From Falsiroseomonas sp050563525 (GTDB lineage: Bacteria; Pseudomonadota; Alphaproteobacteria; Acetobacterales; Acetobacteraceae): a stretch of 64,000 nucleotides of DNA. Below, one piece after another: positions 1 through 8,187 of the stretch (position 1 is the stretch's first letter; each line of letters opens with the position of its first letter). The position numbers and the translations under genes were made by a program. The notes beneath the pieces were generated by a model. It ran no database searches, was not told the origin of the DNA, and worked only from the letters and a program-made list of their open reading frames with translations. The stretch covers positions 846,012 through 910,011 of the forward strand of contig NZ_JBNXUN010000001.1 of the NCBI RefSeq assembly GCF_050563525.1, read 5' to 3'.

Positions 1-125
1 CAGCCCTGGCGGGCCTTCAGGCGCGGGTTCTTCTTGTTCAGCACATAGGTGCGGCCACGGCGCCGCACCAGGATGCAGTTCTTGTCACGGACCTTGGCGG
101 TCTTGAGGCTGTTGCGAATCTTCAT
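1..125 (-). CDS. rpmJ: 50S ribosomal protein L36 (stop codon cut by window edge)
   Basis: Structural protein of the large ribosomal subunit. The minus strand reads 41 codons from an ATG at 125: it begins MKIRNSLKTAK, has a single Cys in DKNCILVRR, and ends NKKNPRLKARQG. This is the 41-residue form (second L36 type) common in Alphaproteobacteria. Only the first two bases (TG) of the stop lie in the window, so the gene is essentially complete. An AGGA motif lies about 9 nt upstream of the ATG. The next gene on the same strand ends 65 bp upstream, and a sigma70-like promoter fits in that gap. Confidence 0.93.
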   Translation of the reverse strand, partial: MKIRNSLKTAKVRDKNCILVRRRGRTYVLNKKNPRLKARQG

Positions 126-150
126 GGTGATGGTCCTGCGAAGGCCGGGC

Positions 151-179
151 GAAATACGAGGCGGGGGGCCGGGAGTCAA
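151..179 (-). promoter_or_regulatory. sigma70-like promoter for rpmJ
   Basis: On the minus strand TTGACT (179-174) is followed by a 17-bp spacer and TATTTC (156-151). The -35 matches consensus at five of six positions and the spacer length is ideal; the -10 is weak. Transcription would start near 144, leaving a short leader of about 20 nt before rpmJ. Confidence 0.5.
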
Positions 180-190
180 CCTTGGCGGGT

Positions 191-1432
191 TCAATCCGCC
201 GCCAGCTTCCCGGCCGCGCCCTCCGCCGCGATGATGCGCAGGAAGCCGTCGCGGGTCTGCGGCAGCTTGCGGCCGAGGATCTGCTCGGCCACCTGCGTCC
301 GCAGCACCTGGGCCGTGCCGCCAGCGATGGCGAACATCCGGGCATCGCGCAGGTAGCGCTCCATCGGGTTGTCCTTGGAATAGCCCGCCGCGCCCCAGAC
401 CTGCAGCGCGTTGTTGGTGACCCGGATCGCCATCTCGCTGGCGAACACCTTGGCCTGGGCGGCGGCCAGGCGGTCCGGGAAGCCGGCCGGGCCGGCGCTG
501 CGGGCGGCGCGGTGGACCAGGGCGCGGGCGGCCTCCACCTCGATCGACATGTCGGCCAGCATCCAGCCGAGGCCCTGGAATTCCGCAATCGGCCGGCCGA
601 ACTGGGTGCGGGCATTGGCGCGGTCCACGGCATGTTCATAGGCGCCGGCGGCGAGGCCGAGCGCCACCGTGGCGGCGCCGACACGCTGGCCATTATAGGC
701 ATCGATCAGCCGCCCGAAGCCGCGCTGCCAGCCGCCCGGCGCACGCAGCACCATGTCATCGGCCACTTCGAGGTCGGAGAACTGCAACTCCGCCTCCGGC
801 ATGCCACAGAGGCCGAGGGAGGGAATGCGCCGTGCCACGATCAGCCCGGCCGGCGTGCCTTCCCCGTCCCGCACCACCAGGAAGCCGCCGATGCCCTTGA
901 AGGCGCCGTCCTCGATCACGCGGGCGAAGATCAGGTGCAGGCGGGAGACGCCGCCGCCTGTGATCCAGGTTTTCCGGCCGTTGATCACCCAGCGATCGCC
1001 GCGGCGTTCCGCCGTGGTGGTCATCTCGGTCGCGGCAGAACCGGCATCGGGTTCGGTGATGCAGATCGCGGGCTTGTCGCCGGCCAGGACCAGCCCGGCG
1101 GCGAGCTTCTTCTGCGCATCGGTTCCATAGGCCATGATGGCGCCGACCGCGCCCATGTTGGCCTCCACCGCGATGCGGCCGCAGACGGCGCAGGCCTTGG
1201 ACAGTTCCTCCACCACCAGCGCGGCATCGAGCACGGAACCGCCTGGGCCGCCCCATTCGCGCGGAATGGTCAGGCCGGTGAAGCCGGCTTCCGCCATGCG
1301 CTTCACCATCGGCCAGGGGTACTGGCCGCTGCGGTCGGTCTCGGCGGCCTGTGCCGCGGCCTCGCGGGCGAATTCGCGGGCGCGGTCGCGCAGCGCGGAT
1401 TGCTCCGGCGTCAGTCCGTCGGTGGGCGTCAT
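191..1432 (-). CDS. acyl-CoA dehydrogenase family protein
   Basis: Flavin-dependent alpha,beta-dehydrogenation of an acyl-CoA thioester, 413 residues, the usual length. The N-terminal helical domain, the middle beta domain (ITEPDAGSA near 135, WITGG near 160) and the C-terminal domain (ARTQFGRPIAEFQG, then VWGAAGYSKDNPMERYLRDA) are all recognisable. At the usual catalytic EGT site near residue 371 the protein has GGT, and the alternative isovaleryl-type site reads NGQR rather than an E-R pair, so the catalytic base is not the canonical glutamate. Its ATG overlaps the stop of the upstream DUF533 gene (ATGA), so the two are probably co-translated. The substrate cannot be told from sequence. Confidence 0.88.
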   Translation of the reverse strand: MTPTDGLTPEQSALRDRAREFAREAAAQAAETDRSGQYPWPMVKRMAEAGFTGLTIPREWGGPGGSVLDAALVVEELSKACAVCGRIAVEANMGAVGAIMAYGTDAQKKLAAGLVLAGDKPAICITEPDAGSAATEMTTTAERRGDRWVINGRKTWITGGGVSRLHLIFARVIEDGAFKGIGGFLVVRDGEGTPAGLIVARRIPSLGLCGMPEAELQFSDLEVADDMVLRAPGGWQRGFGRLIDAYNGQRVGAATVALGLAAGAYEHAVDRANARTQFGRPIAEFQGLGWMLADMSIEVEAARALVHRAARSAGPAGFPDRLAAAQAKVFASEMAIRVTNNALQVWGAAGYSKDNPMERYLRDARMFAIAGGTAQVLRTQVAEQILGRKLPQTRDGFLRIIAAEGAAGKLAAD

Positions 1433-2085
1433 GGGGCGAGCCTTTCCTCGATGGCGGCGGCGGCCTTGCGGTCCAGGCCGAGGGTCTTGGCGAAGCGGTC
1501 GAGCCAGGCGCGTTCGGGCGGCGTGATCTCCGCCATCGCCGCCACGGCGGCGGCGTAGAGGCGGGCGCGCAGCATCGGGTCGCCGGCCTGGGCGGCGAGC
1601 GCCTCCGGCGTCAGCGGCGTGTCGAAATCAGCGAGCACGAAGTCGCGTTCCTCCGGGGTGAGGTCGGCGGCGTCGAGTTGGCCAGCGATGCTGGCGCGTT
1701 CCGTGGCGTCCACCGCGCCATCGGCCTTGGCGGCGGCCACCATGGTGCGGACCAGCAGCAGGGTCTCCTGCTCCTCCGCCGCCGGCGGCGCCTCGGCGGG
1801 CGCGACGTACGGGGAGCCGGTTTGCGGGACGCGGCGGGAGGGAGCCTGGCTGGCGCCCGTCCACTCCGGCAGCGGGCGGGAGGGCGGCGGGGCGGAGGCC
1901 TGGCCCTGGTTGCGGGTCATTGCCTCGATCGCGACGCCGGCGAGGCCGGCCAGGGCGCGGACGATCTGCGCCTGGCTGCTGCGGCCGCCCAAGGCACCGC
2001 CGAAAGGCTGGGTCGTGCGGCGCCGCCGGCGCGGCGACCGTGTGGCGCCACCCAGAAGCGCGCCCAGGACACGGGTCAAATCCAT
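1429..2085 (-). CDS. DUF533 / TerB-like protein
   Basis: A 218-residue protein of the DUF533 (YebE, TerB-like) family. The first 35 residues hold a Gly-rich hydrophobic stretch and a basic run (SPRRRRRTT), then a low-complexity Pro/Ala linker. The helical TerB-like domain fills roughly residues 110-218 (LLLVRTMVAAAKADGAVDATERASI is its opening helix pair; quoted only in part as VAAAKADGAVD). The start at 2085 is chosen over a longer reading because AGGGAG lies 8 nt upstream. It is the first gene of a pair with the acyl-CoA dehydrogenase (4-bp overlap). The role is unknown; TerB-like domains are linked to envelope stress and metal sensing in other systems. Confidence 0.8.
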   Translation of the reverse strand: MDLTRVLGALLGGATRSPRRRRRTTQPFGGALGGRSSQAQIVRALAGLAGVAIEAMTRNQGQASAPPPSRPLPEWTGASQAPSRRVPQTGSPYVAPAEAPPAAEEQETLLLVRTMVAAAKADGAVDATERASIAGQLDAADLTPEERDFVLADFDTPLTPEALAAQAGDPMLRARLYAAAVAAMAEITPPERAWLDRFAKTLGLDRKAAAAIEERLAP

Positions 2086-2137
2086 CTTGCCACTCCCTGA
2101 TGCCATTCCTAGGCCGGACACGCCGGCTTGGGAACCG

Positions 2138-4636
2138 TCACCGGCCGAGGAGACCGCGCAGGATATCGACCGGATCCGGGCGCGCCTCGGGTGCCGCGGG
2201 CTGTGGCTGGGACGCCGCGGGTTCGGGCGCGGGCGCGGTGGCGGGGACCGGACCGGCGGTGCCGCCGCGCGCCTCCGCCAGCGCCGCACTGCATTCCCCG
2301 AGAGGCGCGGCCGCCGCGCGCTGGCCACCACCGCCGAGAATCTCAGCCAGGGCCTGCAAGGACCGATCCGGCGTCCGCTGCTGCGACAGGAAGGCGCCAA
2401 GGCCGGCGGCGGCCGCGGCGCCGGGCTCCACGCCAACCCGCGGCGCCCGCCAGCCGCCGGCGATGTTCACCGGCGCGCGCAGCGCCACCGGGCCGGCGCG
2501 GAGGTCTGTCTGCAGGCGCAGCGCCAGGGTCTCGTCGCGCAGGTCGATGGCGCCGGTGCCGGCCATGCGGCCGAGCGCGCCTTCGGCATACAGCGTGGCG
2601 ATGCGCAGGATGCCGCCCTCCGCAGGGGCGCGCAGCGCGAAGCAGCGCAGCGGGATGTCCTCGTTGCCGGGCGGCAGGACCATGCCCAGGACCTCCTGCG
2701 GCAGGGCGCGCAGCAGCGAACGCGGCACGCGGCCATCGACCAGCGCCAGCCCAAGATGTCCGGCGGCGCTGGCCGCGACGGCGCGGAGGTCGGCGCCGGT
2801 CCCGGCGAGGTCGGCATCGAGCTGCGCCGAACCGATCAGCAGCGGGTCGCGGCCCAGGGCGCGCGACAGCGCCGCCATGTCGAGGCCAGGCGAGGTGGCG
2901 ACGACGCGCAGGCGGGGCGGGTCGGCACGGCCATCGGCCTCGACACGCAGGGTGACCGGCCCGGCCGGGGTCTGCGCCGAAAGCGGGGTGATGCGGGCAT
3001 TGCCGTTGTCCAGCACCAGCCGGCCGGACACCTCGCGCCAGGGCTGGCCGCCGGCGGTGATGGCGGGGGCCATCAGGCGCAGATCGGCGTCCAGGGCGCG
3101 CAGCGCCGCGAAGGGTAGCGGCGTGGCGGGGATGACGCGATTGTCCGTGGCGGCCGGCGCCGGAGCGGGAGAAGCGGGTGCCGCGGGCGCGGCGGCCGGC
3201 GCCGGGCGGGCGGCGCGGAGCGCGTCCACATCCAGGCGCGGGAAGGCCAGCGTGCCGGTCAGGTTCGGGCGCGCGGCCAGCGCCAAGGCGAGGTCGCCCT
3301 GCACCGCGGCGGCCGGATGTTCCGCGCGAAGCCCGTTCAGCCTCAGACCACCTGCAAGGCCCGGCCCGGGTGCCACCAGTTGCGCCGCCAGGCTGCCCGG
3401 GCCGGACACACCGTAGGGCGCCAGGTCGGCGGCCTCCGCCGTGATCGCCAGGTCGATGCCGCGCAGCGCCAGGGGCTGAGCGATGGTGCCCTTGACGGTG
3501 CCGGCGACCCCCTGCCCCTCCAGGCGCAGGTCAACGGGCAGCGGTCCGGCGCCGCCGGCCAGCAGCAGCGCGGGCGTGCCGGCCTGGCCGGCGAGGCGCA
3601 GCGGCTGGCCTTCCACCGTCAGCTCCGTGGCCAGCGCGATCGGCGCCTCCAGCCCCGCCGCCGTCAACTCGGCGCTACGAATGGCGAGCCCAGGGCGCAG
3701 CGCGGACAGGTCCGAGGCGCCCACCACCAGCCGCAGGTCGCGCACTGCGGACACCGCGCCGCCGGTGCCGGCGACGCCAGCATTCGCCACCACGTTGCGG
3801 AGTGGCGGAAGCGCTGCGCCCTGCGCGAGCGGGGCGAGGCTGGAGAGGTCCGGCACGCGGGCCTCCACCCGGCCATCCCAGGCGGGACCGGTCAGCGTGC
3901 CGTTCAGCTTCGCCTCGGCGCCCGCCGCGGCCAGCGTCGCCGCCACCGGCCAGGGCTGCGCACCGCCGAACTGCGCCAGCGGTCCGGTCTCGGCGCTCAG
4001 CGCCACCGTCTGGCCGCGCAGCACCACCTCGCCCTGCGCCGTCATCGCGGTGCCGAGCGGGGCGGAGGCGTCCAGCCGGGTGATCTCGACGGTCTCCGCC
4101 AGGCCGTTGCGGGCATCGCGCCAGGCGATGCGGCCGCGTTCCAGGCGCAGCGCGTCGATGCCGAGTGCCAGCGCCTCCCGCACCGCTTCCTCCGGCGCCG
4201 GCTGGGTGGGCTCGGCGGGTTGCTGGGCGCGGGCGAACTGCCAGTTGCCGCGGCCCTGGGCGTCGACCTCCAGCAGCAGGTCGGTGTCCTCCAGCTCGAT
4301 GCGGGAGATGCGGATCTCGCGGGACAGCAGCGGCAGCAGCGCGGCCTGGACCTGGACGCGGCGCGCGGTGAGCATCTGCGGCCGGCTGCCGCCCTCGGCA
4401 TTGGCCAGCGCCACGTCGCGCAGTTCCACCGTCGGCACCAGGGACAGGCCGAGGCGCATCTCGCCCACGGTGAAGGCGCGGCCGGTGGCGCGTTCCACGG
4501 CGGCGACCAGGCGCGGGCGCAGCGACTCCGCATCGAGGAAGACGAGCGCCGCGCCGAGGACCAAAGCGGGCAGGCCGATGACCAGGGCCAGGAGGATCCA
4601 GGGCCAGCGGCGACGGCGGGGCGTGGTCTGTGTCAT
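2138..4636 (-). CDS. AsmA family protein
   Basis: An 832-residue envelope protein. After a basic start (MTQTTPRRRRWPW) comes one transmembrane helix (about residues 12-33), then the AsmA N-terminal signature (ESLRPRLVAAVERATGR) and a long beta-rich region. The C-terminal AsmA_2-like part includes GSAQLDADLAGTG and GTGAIDLRDETL. AsmA and related proteins (TamB, YhdP) are thought to form long lipid-transporting grooves spanning the periplasm, so a role in lipid homeostasis is inferred. An in-frame start 24 nt further upstream exists; 4636 is preferred because the transmembrane segment then lies at the usual distance. A Pro/Ala linker is seen near residue 480. Confidence 0.85.
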   Translation of the reverse strand: MTQTTPRRRRWPWILLALVIGLPALVLGAALVFLDAESLRPRLVAAVERATGRAFTVGEMRLGLSLVPTVELRDVALANAEGGSRPQMLTARRVQVQAALLPLLSREIRISRIELEDTDLLLEVDAQGRGNWQFARAQQPAEPTQPAPEEAVREALALGIDALRLERGRIAWRDARNGLAETVEITRLDASAPLGTAMTAQGEVVLRGQTVALSAETGPLAQFGGAQPWPVAATLAAAGAEAKLNGTLTGPAWDGRVEARVPDLSSLAPLAQGAALPPLRNVVANAGVAGTGGAVSAVRDLRLVVGASDLSALRPGLAIRSAELTAAGLEAPIALATELTVEGQPLRLAGQAGTPALLLAGGAGPLPVDLRLEGQGVAGTVKGTIAQPLALRGIDLAITAEAADLAPYGVSGPGSLAAQLVAPGPGLAGGLRLNGLRAEHPAAAVQGDLALALAARPNLTGTLAFPRLDVDALRAARPAPAAAPAAPASPAPAPAATDNRVIPATPLPFAALRALDADLRLMAPAITAGGQPWREVSGRLVLDNGNARITPLSAQTPAGPVTLRVEADGRADPPRLRVVATSPGLDMAALSRALGRDPLLIGSAQLDADLAGTGADLRAVAASAAGHLGLALVDGRVPRSLLRALPQEVLGMVLPPGNEDIPLRCFALRAPAEGGILRIATLYAEGALGRMAGTGAIDLRDETLALRLQTDLRAGPVALRAPVNIAGGWRAPRVGVEPGAAAAAGLGAFLSQQRTPDRSLQALAEILGGGGQRAAAAPLGECSAALAEARGGTAGPVPATAPAPEPAASQPQPAAPEARPDPVDILRGLLGR

Positions 4637-4682
4637 GCGGGTGTCTAGCACCCGCGGCACACCGGGACCTACCCCGCCCGTT

Positions 4683-5663
4683 TCAACTCACCCGGCGCGG
4701 CTTTGGCGTGCGGGGCGCCTCGAAGCCGTAAAAGGAAAATGTTTCCTTCATGTGCGGCGGCAGCGGCGCGGCCACTTCCAGCCAGCCGCCGGCGGGGTGC
4801 GGCAGGCGCAGCGCGCGGGCGTGCAGGTGCAGGCTGGCGGGCAGGCCCTCCACATGCGCGGCCTGGCCGCCATACTTGCCATCGGCCAGGATCGGGCAGC
4901 CCAGCGCCTCCGCCGCGTGGACGCGAAGCTGGTGGGTGCGGCCGGTCAGCGGCTTCATCTCCAGCCAGGCGACCTTGCGGCGCACCACGTCCAGCGTGCG
5001 GAAATCCGTGATGGCATGGGTGCCGTCCTCCCCCTGCTCGGCCGGCGCCGTGCGTTCGCCGCGCGGGCCGCCCTGGCGAACCAGCGCCATGTTGATGCGG
5101 CCGGCGGGCGGGCTGGGCTCGCCGAGGACCACGGCCCAATACGTCTTCTCGATATCGCGCCCGCGGAAGGCGGCGGCGAGGCGGGAGGCGGCGGACAGGG
5201 TGCGGGCGAGCACCAGGACGCCGGAGGTGTCGCGGTCCAGCCGGTGCACCAGGCGGGGGCGCTCGGCGGCGTCGAATTGCAGCGCGTCCAGCATGCCATC
5301 CAGGTGCCGGGCGATGCCGGGGCCGCCCTGCACGGCCAGGCCATGCGGCTTGTCCAGCACCAGCACGTCGGCATCCTTGTGGATGACCATCTGGTGCAGC
5401 GCCTTGACGTCGCGCTCATCCACCGGCTTTGGCGTGCGCGGCAGGTCGCGGGCGGGGTTTTCCGTCACTGGCGGGATGCGGACTTCCTGGCCGGCTTCGA
5501 GCCGGGTGTTGGCCTCGGCGCGCTTGCCGTCGACGCGGATCTGCCCGGTGCGCAGCATCTTCTGGAGGGCCCCCTGGGTCAGCGCGGGGAATTGGCGCTT
5601 CAGCCAACGGTCGAGACGGGTGTCGCCTTCATCGGCGGCGACTTTCTTGAGCTGCACGGTCAT
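4683..5663 (-). CDS. rluC: RluC/RluD family pseudouridine synthase
   Basis: Converts uridine to pseudouridine, most likely in 23S rRNA. The 326-residue protein has an N-terminal S4 RNA-binding domain (LDRWLKRQFPALTQGALQKM, about 16-65) and a catalytic domain with the RluA-class motif LVHRLDRDTSGVLVLA; the Asp of HRLDRDTSG is the catalytic nucleophile. The later GRTHQLRVHAAEALGCPILAD motif is also intact. RluC and RluD are hard to separate by eye; the length and the absence of a long N-terminal extension favour RluC. The start at 5663 is the only ATG in front of the S4 domain. The gene stands alone, divergent from the toxin-antitoxin pair. Confidence 0.88.
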   Translation of the reverse strand: MTVQLKKVAADEGDTRLDRWLKRQFPALTQGALQKMLRTGQIRVDGKRAEANTRLEAGQEVRIPPVTENPARDLPRTPKPVDERDVKALHQMVIHKDADVLVLDKPHGLAVQGGPGIARHLDGMLDALQFDAAERPRLVHRLDRDTSGVLVLARTLSAASRLAAAFRGRDIEKTYWAVVLGEPSPPAGRINMALVRQGGPRGERTAPAEQGEDGTHAITDFRTLDVVRRKVAWLEMKPLTGRTHQLRVHAAEALGCPILADGKYGGQAAHVEGLPASLHLHARALRLPHPAGGWLEVAAPLPPHMKETFSFYGFEAPRTPKPRRVS

Positions 5664-5727
5664 GGCGGGGGCATAGCATGGATGGGGCGGGTGCAAGGTC
5701 CTTGTGCCGGGATGACGCCAAGATATA

Positions 5728-5746
5728 TGGTCATTCGAGATGACCA
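5728..5746. promoter_or_regulatory. palindromic operator-like site before the toxin-antitoxin pair
   Basis: Perfect inverted repeat TGGTCAT-TCGAG-ATGACCA, 7-bp arms and a 5-bp centre, ending 13 bp before the antitoxin ATG. Phd/YefM antitoxins usually bind such palindromes at their own promoter, so this is the probable autoregulatory site. A TATATG hexamer at 5724-5729 overlaps its left edge and could be the -10. Confidence 0.55.
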
Positions 5747-5759
5747 GTTGGACGGGACC

Positions 5760-6032
5760 ATGCCCACCACGAAACTGATCGGCGCCACCGAGTTCAAGGC
5801 AACCTGCCTCGAGATCCTCGACCGCGTCGGCGCTGGGGAGTGGGAGCGCGTGGAGGTGACGAAGCGGGGCCGCGTCGTCGCCGTGCTGGTGCCGCCGACG
5901 CCGCCCTCGGCGGAGGTGGCGGCGCTGCACGGCTTCCTGCGTGGCAGCGTGACCATCCCGCCCGGCTTTGACCTGACGGCACCGGTCGCGGACGAACCCC
6001 TTGCCGCGGAACAGGGCCACCTGCACGGATGA
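5760..6032 (+). CDS. vapB: Phd/YefM-type antitoxin
   Basis: A 90-residue antitoxin partner of the PIN-domain gene that follows. The N-terminal half matches the Phd/YefM fold: IGATEFKATCLEILDRV, then VEVTKRGRVVAVLVP. The C-terminal half (about 50-90) is the segment expected to wrap the toxin. An in-frame ATG at 5727 exists, but it would place the palindromic operator inside the coding region, so 5760 is preferred. Its stop overlaps the toxin ATG (ATGA), the usual coupling that keeps antitoxin in excess. Confidence 0.82.
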   Translation: MPTTKLIGATEFKATCLEILDRVGAGEWERVEVTKRGRVVAVLVPPTPPSAEVAALHGFLRGSVTIPPGFDLTAPVADEPLAAEQGHLHG

Positions 6033-6457
6033 GCCGCGATGGCGTGCTGCTCGACACCTGCGCGGTGATCTGGCTGGCGACCGGCGCGGCGATGGCACCG
6101 GAAGCGCTCTCCGCCATTCAGCTGGCCGGGCGCGGCGCCGGCATCTTCGTCTCGCCGGTCTCGGCCTGGGAGGTCGGGCTGCTGGCGCGACCACGGCCGA
6201 ACCGCCCGGCGCTGGCCTTCCTGCCGGACCCGAAGACCTGGTTCGCCCGCGTGATGGCCGGCCCCGGCATCCGGGAGGCGCCGCTGACGCCGGGGGCCGC
6301 CCTCGACTCCTCCTGGCTGCCGGGCGACCTGCACGGCGACCCGGGCGACCGCCTGATCATCGCGACTGCCCGCGACCGGGGGTTGCCGGTGGTGACGCGG
6401 GACGCGGCGATCCTGGCCTATGGGCGAGCGGGCCACCTGGCCACCATCGCCTGCTGA
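6029..6457 (+). CDS. vapC: PIN-domain toxin (VapC-like ribonuclease)
   Basis: A 142-residue PIN domain, the fold of VapC endoribonucleases that cut tRNA or rRNA. The acidic metal-binding residues are in place: LLDTCAVIW at the N-terminus, SAWEVGLL near 45, GDPGDRLIIATA near 108 and TRDAAILAY near 125. It overlaps the antitoxin stop by 4 bp. The combination with a Phd-type antitoxin is common in Alphaproteobacteria. Nothing is truncated, so the pair is probably active. Confidence 0.87.
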   Translation: MSRDGVLLDTCAVIWLATGAAMAPEALSAIQLAGRGAGIFVSPVSAWEVGLLARPRPNRPALAFLPDPKTWFARVMAGPGIREAPLTPGAALDSSWLPGDLHGDPGDRLIIATARDRGLPVVTRDAAILAYGRAGHLATIAC

Positions 6458-6488
6458 GGTTGCCTATAAGGTTGCTGCCAAGGTTGCC
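6457..6488 (+). repeat. three AGGTTGC[C/T] direct repeats on a 12-bp period
   Basis: AGGTTGCC at 6457-6464, AGGTTGCT at 6469-6476 and AGGTTGCC at 6481-6488, each exactly 12 bp apart. The first begins at the last base of the vapC stop codon. The array lies 65 bp before the efp start, in the likely efp promoter region. Confidence 0.6.
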
Positions 6489-6553
6489 CCTGGCCGCCCG
6501 GCGTTGTATCCGCGCCCGGACATTCCCCACCGCTCATTCAGGACTACCGCACC

Positions 6554-7123
6554 ATGGCGAAGATGCAGGCCAACCAGATGCGCGCCGGCATGGTCATCGA
6601 GTTCGAGGGCCAGCGCTACACCATCATCCGCCAGAACATCATGATTCCTGGCAAGGGCAATGCGATCATTCAGGTCGACATGCGCAACATCAAGACCGGG
6701 TCCAAGAAGGACCAGCGCTGGCGCACGGCGGATACGGTCGAGCGGCTGATGACCGAGGACAAGGAGTTCACCTTCTCCTACGCCGAGGGCGACATGATCG
6801 TCCTGATGGACCCCGAGACCTATGAGCAGACGCAGGTGCCGAAGGACATCCTCGGCGACCGCCTGCCGTTCCTGGTCGAGAACATGACCGTCGGCGTCCG
6901 CCTGATCGAGGGCGAGCCGGTGGCCATGACCCTGCCGGAGCAGGTGACGCTGGAAGTGGTGGAGGCCGATCCGGTGGTGAAGGGCCAGACCGCGACCAGC
7001 AGCTACAAGCCCGCGGTCCTGTCCAACGGCGTGAAGACCATGGTGCCGCCCTTCATCACGGTGGGCGAGCGCATCGTGGTGAAGACCGAGGATGGCAGCT
7101 ACTACGAGCGCGCCAAGAGCTGA
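6554..7123 (+). CDS. efp: elongation factor P
   Basis: Translation factor that binds between the P and E sites and relieves stalling at polyproline stretches. The 189-residue length and the three beta-barrel domains are standard. The loop that is post-translationally modified reads IMIPGKGNA with the lysine at position 34, as in E. coli. The signature YVGGD-like segment near the end reads VGERIVVKTEDGSYYERAKS. No epmA/epmB-like modification genes are in the window. The gene appears to be a single transcript; three 12-bp-spaced repeats precede it and a hairpin cluster follows it. Confidence 0.95.
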   Translation: MAKMQANQMRAGMVIEFEGQRYTIIRQNIMIPGKGNAIIQVDMRNIKTGSKKDQRWRTADTVERLMTEDKEFTFSYAEGDMIVLMDPETYEQTQVPKDILGDRLPFLVENMTVGVRLIEGEPVAMTLPEQVTLEVVEADPVVKGQTATSSYKPAVLSNGVKTMVPPFITVGERIVVKTEDGSYYERAKS

Positions 7124-7170
7124 CGCGAAAGCGTCATCTCCTGGCTGTATTTGTTGCCCTCAGGCGCCGG

Positions 7171-7246
7171 GCGCGCGCTCCGCGCGCTTGGCTCGCCGCA
7201 TAAGCGGCGGCGCCCGTTCGGGCGCTCGGCCGGCAAAGGCCGGCCG
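7171..7246. repeat. cluster of four consecutive perfect hairpins
   Basis: Four perfect inverted repeats follow each other in 76 bp: GCGCGCG-CTC-CGCGCGC (7171-7187), CGCCGC-ATAA-GCGGCG (7194-7209), CGCCCG-TT-CGGGCG (7211-7224) and CGGCCGGC-AAAG-GCCGGCCG (7227-7246). There is no T-run, so it is not a plain intrinsic terminator. The look is that of a REP/BIME-type dispersed extragenic element between efp and suhB; copy number could not be tested. Confidence 0.6.
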
Positions 7247-7288
7247 CCCATCTCGTGCCCGCCGCTCATTCAGTTCGGAATCCGTCCC

Positions 7289-8146
7289 ATGGCCGTCTCG
7301 CCCCGCCTTTCCGCCTCCATGACGGTGCTGCAATCCGCCATGCAGAAGGCCGCCCGCCGGCTGCTGCGGGATTTCGCCGATGTCGAATCGCTGCAGGTGA
7401 CCGCCAAGGGCGCCGGGGATTTCGTCAGCCAGGCGGACCTGCGCGCCGAACAGACGCTGCGCGAGGAACTGTCCCGCGCCCGCCCCGGCTGGGGGTTCCT
7501 GATGGAGGAATCCGGCGCGTCCGGCGCCGATGACTGGGATTGGCGCTGGGTGGTGGATCCGCTGGACGGCACCACGAACTTCCTGCACGGCATCCCGCAC
7601 TGGGCGATCTCGGTCGGCGTCGAGAAGCGAACGGGGGAGAACACCTCCGAACTCATGGCCGGCTGCATCTACAACCCGGCAGGCAACGAGATGTTCTGGG
7701 CCGAGAAGGGCATGGGCGCCTTTCTCAACGACAAGCGCCTGCGCGTCTCGGCGCGGCGCGACATGGGATCCGCCGTGTTCGCCACCGGCATTCCCTTCGC
7801 CAAGGTGCAGCGCAAGGCGGAATTCTCGGCAACCCTGGCGCGGTTGATGCCGCACGTGGCCGGCGTCAGGCGCTTCGGTGCGGCAGCGCTCGACCTCGCC
7901 TGGGTCGCGGCCGGGCGGTATGACGGGTTCTGGGAACTCGGGTTGAACAAGTGGGACATCGCGGCCGGGCTGGTCATCGTGAAGGAGGCCGGCGGCTTCC
8001 TCTCCGACCCCGCCGGTGGCGAGACGCACTACGAAACCGGCGACGTGGTCTGCGGCAACCAGGCACTGCATCCGAAGCTGCGGGAGGTGGTGGCCGAGGG
8101 TATCGCCGCAGCCCAGGCGCATCGCGCCGCCGCCGTAACGAGCTGA
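7289..8146 (+). CDS. suhB: inositol monophosphatase family protein
   Basis: Mg2+-dependent phosphatase of the SuhB/IMPase superfamily, 285 residues. The metal-binding motifs are intact: MEES near residue 72, WVVDPLDGTTNFLHG near 86 and LNKWDIAAGLVIVKEAGG near 217. The real start is the ATG at 7289; a longer reading would translate the upstream hairpin cluster and is rejected. In E. coli SuhB also acts in rRNA transcription antitermination; whether this one does is unknown. Confidence 0.92.
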   Translation: MAVSPRLSASMTVLQSAMQKAARRLLRDFADVESLQVTAKGAGDFVSQADLRAEQTLREELSRARPGWGFLMEESGASGADDWDWRWVVDPLDGTTNFLHGIPHWAISVGVEKRTGENTSELMAGCIYNPAGNEMFWAEKGMGAFLNDKRLRVSARRDMGSAVFATGIPFAKVQRKAEFSATLARLMPHVAGVRRFGAAALDLAWVAAGRYDGFWELGLNKWDIAAGLVIVKEAGGFLSDPAGGETHYETGDVVCGNQALHPKLREVVAEGIAAAQAHRAAAVTS

Positions 8147-8187
8147 CGATGGCGCGGGCCCGCCTGACAGGCTAGCCTTTCGGAATC

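Noticed and set aside
182..1558. 458-residue plus-strand open frame
   Set aside because: It is antisense to a clear acyl-CoA dehydrogenase; the composition (Arg/Ala/Gly/His-rich) is that of GC-rich shadow frames and no family is recognised.
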